DNA of 64,000 bases, from contig NC_057818.1 in NCBI RefSeq assembly GCF_910594005.1, positions 7,869,501 through 7,933,500 of the forward strand. The letters run 5' to 3'. This document shows positions 62,431 through 64,000 of the stretch, piece by piece. Every line of letters starts with the position of its first letter. The stretch's first letter is position 1. The stretch is from Cervus elaphus (lineage: Eukaryota > Chordata > Mammalia > Artiodactyla > Cervidae). The notes beneath the pieces are model-generated. The model did no database searches. It saw only the letters and a program-made list of their open reading frames with translations, and was not told where the DNA came from. The translations under genes and the position numbers were made by a program.

Positions 62431-63490
62431 TCCTTTGAAAAGAATGCCTCCCCAGCAGCAAAAGGCTCTCTTCCTTTCCCAGAATAATGTTCACACAAGG
62501 TGGGGTACTGCCACAGTTCATTCTTGACTTGTTTTTTTTTTTTTTTTTATGGTGCAGACAAATCGTGATAAGACAAAGGTATTTACTCGAGTCACTTCTG
62601 AAAGTCTCCTCCCTACATTTCACCCCCAGGCCCGACCCAGGAGGCTGGGCATTTCAGCCCGGCTTCCATTCCCCTTGCAGGATGGAATTGCGTGATTCCC
62701 TTCAGAGGTGGTATTTAAATCCTTATGAGTTCGCTGAGTTCTTCCCCTTTCTTCCCTTCTTCATCCCGTCTCAGTTAACACCGTTCTTTGTTTTAGAGTC
62801 ACTGGAGATGGTCATCTAGCATTCCAGTTTTCAAGTGTGTGTGTGTTTTTCCAGGTTAAGCTAATTTGAGTCCCATAACATAGCAGATCTACAAGAGCTC
62901 AAAAATCACACCATTTGGGCAACAGTCCCTATTTTGAAAATTTCCTAACAGCACAATTGCTGGGTAGCGAGTGCCCTGAAGAGGGGAGATGGACTGGGTG
63001 TCTGAGACGTGCTAATTAATGGCAATCCAAGTACAGAACACAGGCCTCTGATTTTACCAACCGCGGTGGGCTTAAGTGGGGCACACGGTGGGCTAACCTG
63101 GGCACACAGTGGCCACTGTCTCTTCGCATCTCCCCACGCATGCTCCAGTTACCAGTTAAAACCCAGCCCTGCAGTGCTGTCTCTGCATCCCATAGGTCGT
63201 GTCTTACTCATAGTAGGCCCTTCATAAAGTCCGAAGGAATCAATTATTTCTCAATTAATCAAATATTAATCACATATTAACCCTTTAATGGACTTGCTCA
63301 TTTGCTCAAAAGAGATACTGAGCTGAGGAGGACAGCATCAATTAGAGCTTCATCTGAGATGTTTTATCCCCCCCCCCCTTTTTTTCTTGGGGAAGCATTG
63401 AAGCAAATATGACAAAATGCTAGCGTTTCCACCAATGAGTGGTGGGAATAAGTGTGATTATCATATGATTCCCGGTGCTTTTCTCAGGCT
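62431..63490. other. Unannotated sequence
   Basis: A T18 tract at about 62532-62549 and a C11/T run at about 63369-63385. AT-rich with ATCAATTATTTCTCAATTAA at 63239-63258. No repeat family recognised. Confidence 0.42.
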
Positions 63491-64000
63491 CTTTAAAATG
63501 TTTTCATTTTATATTGGAGTACAGTGGGTTTACGGTGTTGGGTTCGTTTCAGGTCTGTGGCAGAGTGATTCAGGTATACGGAAACATGACCTATTCTTTT
63601 TCAGATTCTTTTCTGTGTAGCTTATTACAGAACATTAAGCAGAGTTGCGGTGCTACTCAGTAGGTCCTTGTTGGTTACCTGTTTTGTATATAGCAGTGTG
63701 TGTTTGTTGATCCCAGTCTTTATAATTTACCCCTCCCCAACCCCACCATTCCCCCCTGGTGACCGTCAGTTTGTGTTTGAAGTCTGCGAGCCTGTTTCTG
63801 GTTCGTAAATAAATTCATTTGTTTCATTTTTAAAGATTCCACATATCAGTGACATCATATGATATTTGTCTTGCTCTTTCTGACTGTACTTCACTTAGCG
63901 CTTTATTTTGTTAACGGCCAAGTAGTAGTCCATCGAATGGATATACCGCACTGTGTTTGCACATTCATCCACTGATGGACAGCGGGCTTGTTTCGGTCCC
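63491..64000 (-). mobile_element. Cetartiodactyl L1 3' region (minus), runs off the window
   Basis: TATTGGAGTACAGTGGGTTT, TTTTCAGATTCTTTTCTGTG, CAGTAGGTCCTTGTTGGTTA, AAGATTCCACATATCAGTGA and CCACTGATGGACAGCGGGCT are inverted ruminant L1 3' sequence. The element continues past base 64000. Confidence 0.9.

Overview
This window is nuclear DNA from a ruminant, most likely a bovid. The call rests on its mobile elements. It carries many Bov-tA-type SINEs (about 18 full or broken copies), five 3' ends of the BovB (RTE) LINE, and seven tRNA-Glu-derived SINEs of the CHR type shared by whales, hippos and ruminants. These lie over an older layer shared by all placental mammals: MIR, L2, ancient L1, MaLR LTRs, and hAT elements of MER5/Charlie type.

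I find no protein-coding gene, spliced exon series, rRNA, tRNA or known small RNA gene that the sequence supports. The long open frames fall into three groups: BovB or Bov-tA sequence (for example 6606-6923, 9007-9267, 7713-8387, 11275-11952), simple repeats (1655-2154, 38327-38831), and GC-rich DNA where stops are rare (13596-14057, 36058-36673, 50897-51388). One open frame at 41545-41925 (minus) lies in DNA without recognised repeats and is kept as a weak candidate. The window reads as intergenic or deep intronic DNA.

Layout. 0-7 kb: CHR SINEs, a tetranucleotide minisatellite (1.8-2.05 kb), L2/MIR relics, a Bov-tA and a BovB end. 7-14 kb: a repeat-poor block with a homeodomain-like palindrome (7.28 kb), two BovB ends, and an L1 split by a third BovB end (12.0-12.85 kb). 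14-23 kb: a repeat-free AT-rich block at 14.83-15.11 kb, three MaLR LTR relics, an old L1, and a Bov-tA flanked by microsatellites. 23-26 kb: the longest repeat-poor stretch, with several blocks that look like conserved non-coding elements around a 310-bp polypyrimidine tract. 27-36 kb: a SINE cluster, MIRs, an AT-rich tandem repeat next to a BovB end, and L1 fragments split by Bov-tA copies. 36.06-36.48 kb: a strong isolated CpG island with NRF1-like sites and a CTCF-like core, the best promoter candidate. 37-41 kb: a candidate conserved block, a C-rich polypyrimidine tract, and a hAT transposon with intact ends split by a Bov-tA. 41-46 kb: mostly unique DNA, MIRs, old L1 plus Bov-tA. 46.2-48.6 kb: a 2.4-kb ancient L1 split by a Bov-tA. 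49-56 kb: hAT, MIR and L2 relics in mostly unique DNA. 56-63.5 kb: candidate conserved blocks at 56.1, 60.9 and 61.9-62.4 kb, a weak CpG-rich segment, a tandem Bov-tA pair, and a (CA)n tract. 63.49-64 kb: an L1 that runs off the window.

The many AT-rich, repeat-free blocks with TAAT-type motifs, separated by repeats and without exons, would suit the regulatory landscape of a developmental gene outside the window. That is inference: conservation cannot be measured from one sequence. Repeat family names come from memory of consensus sequences, and most boundaries are good to about 10-20 bases unless a target-site duplication is given. I found no sign of a novel biological system.
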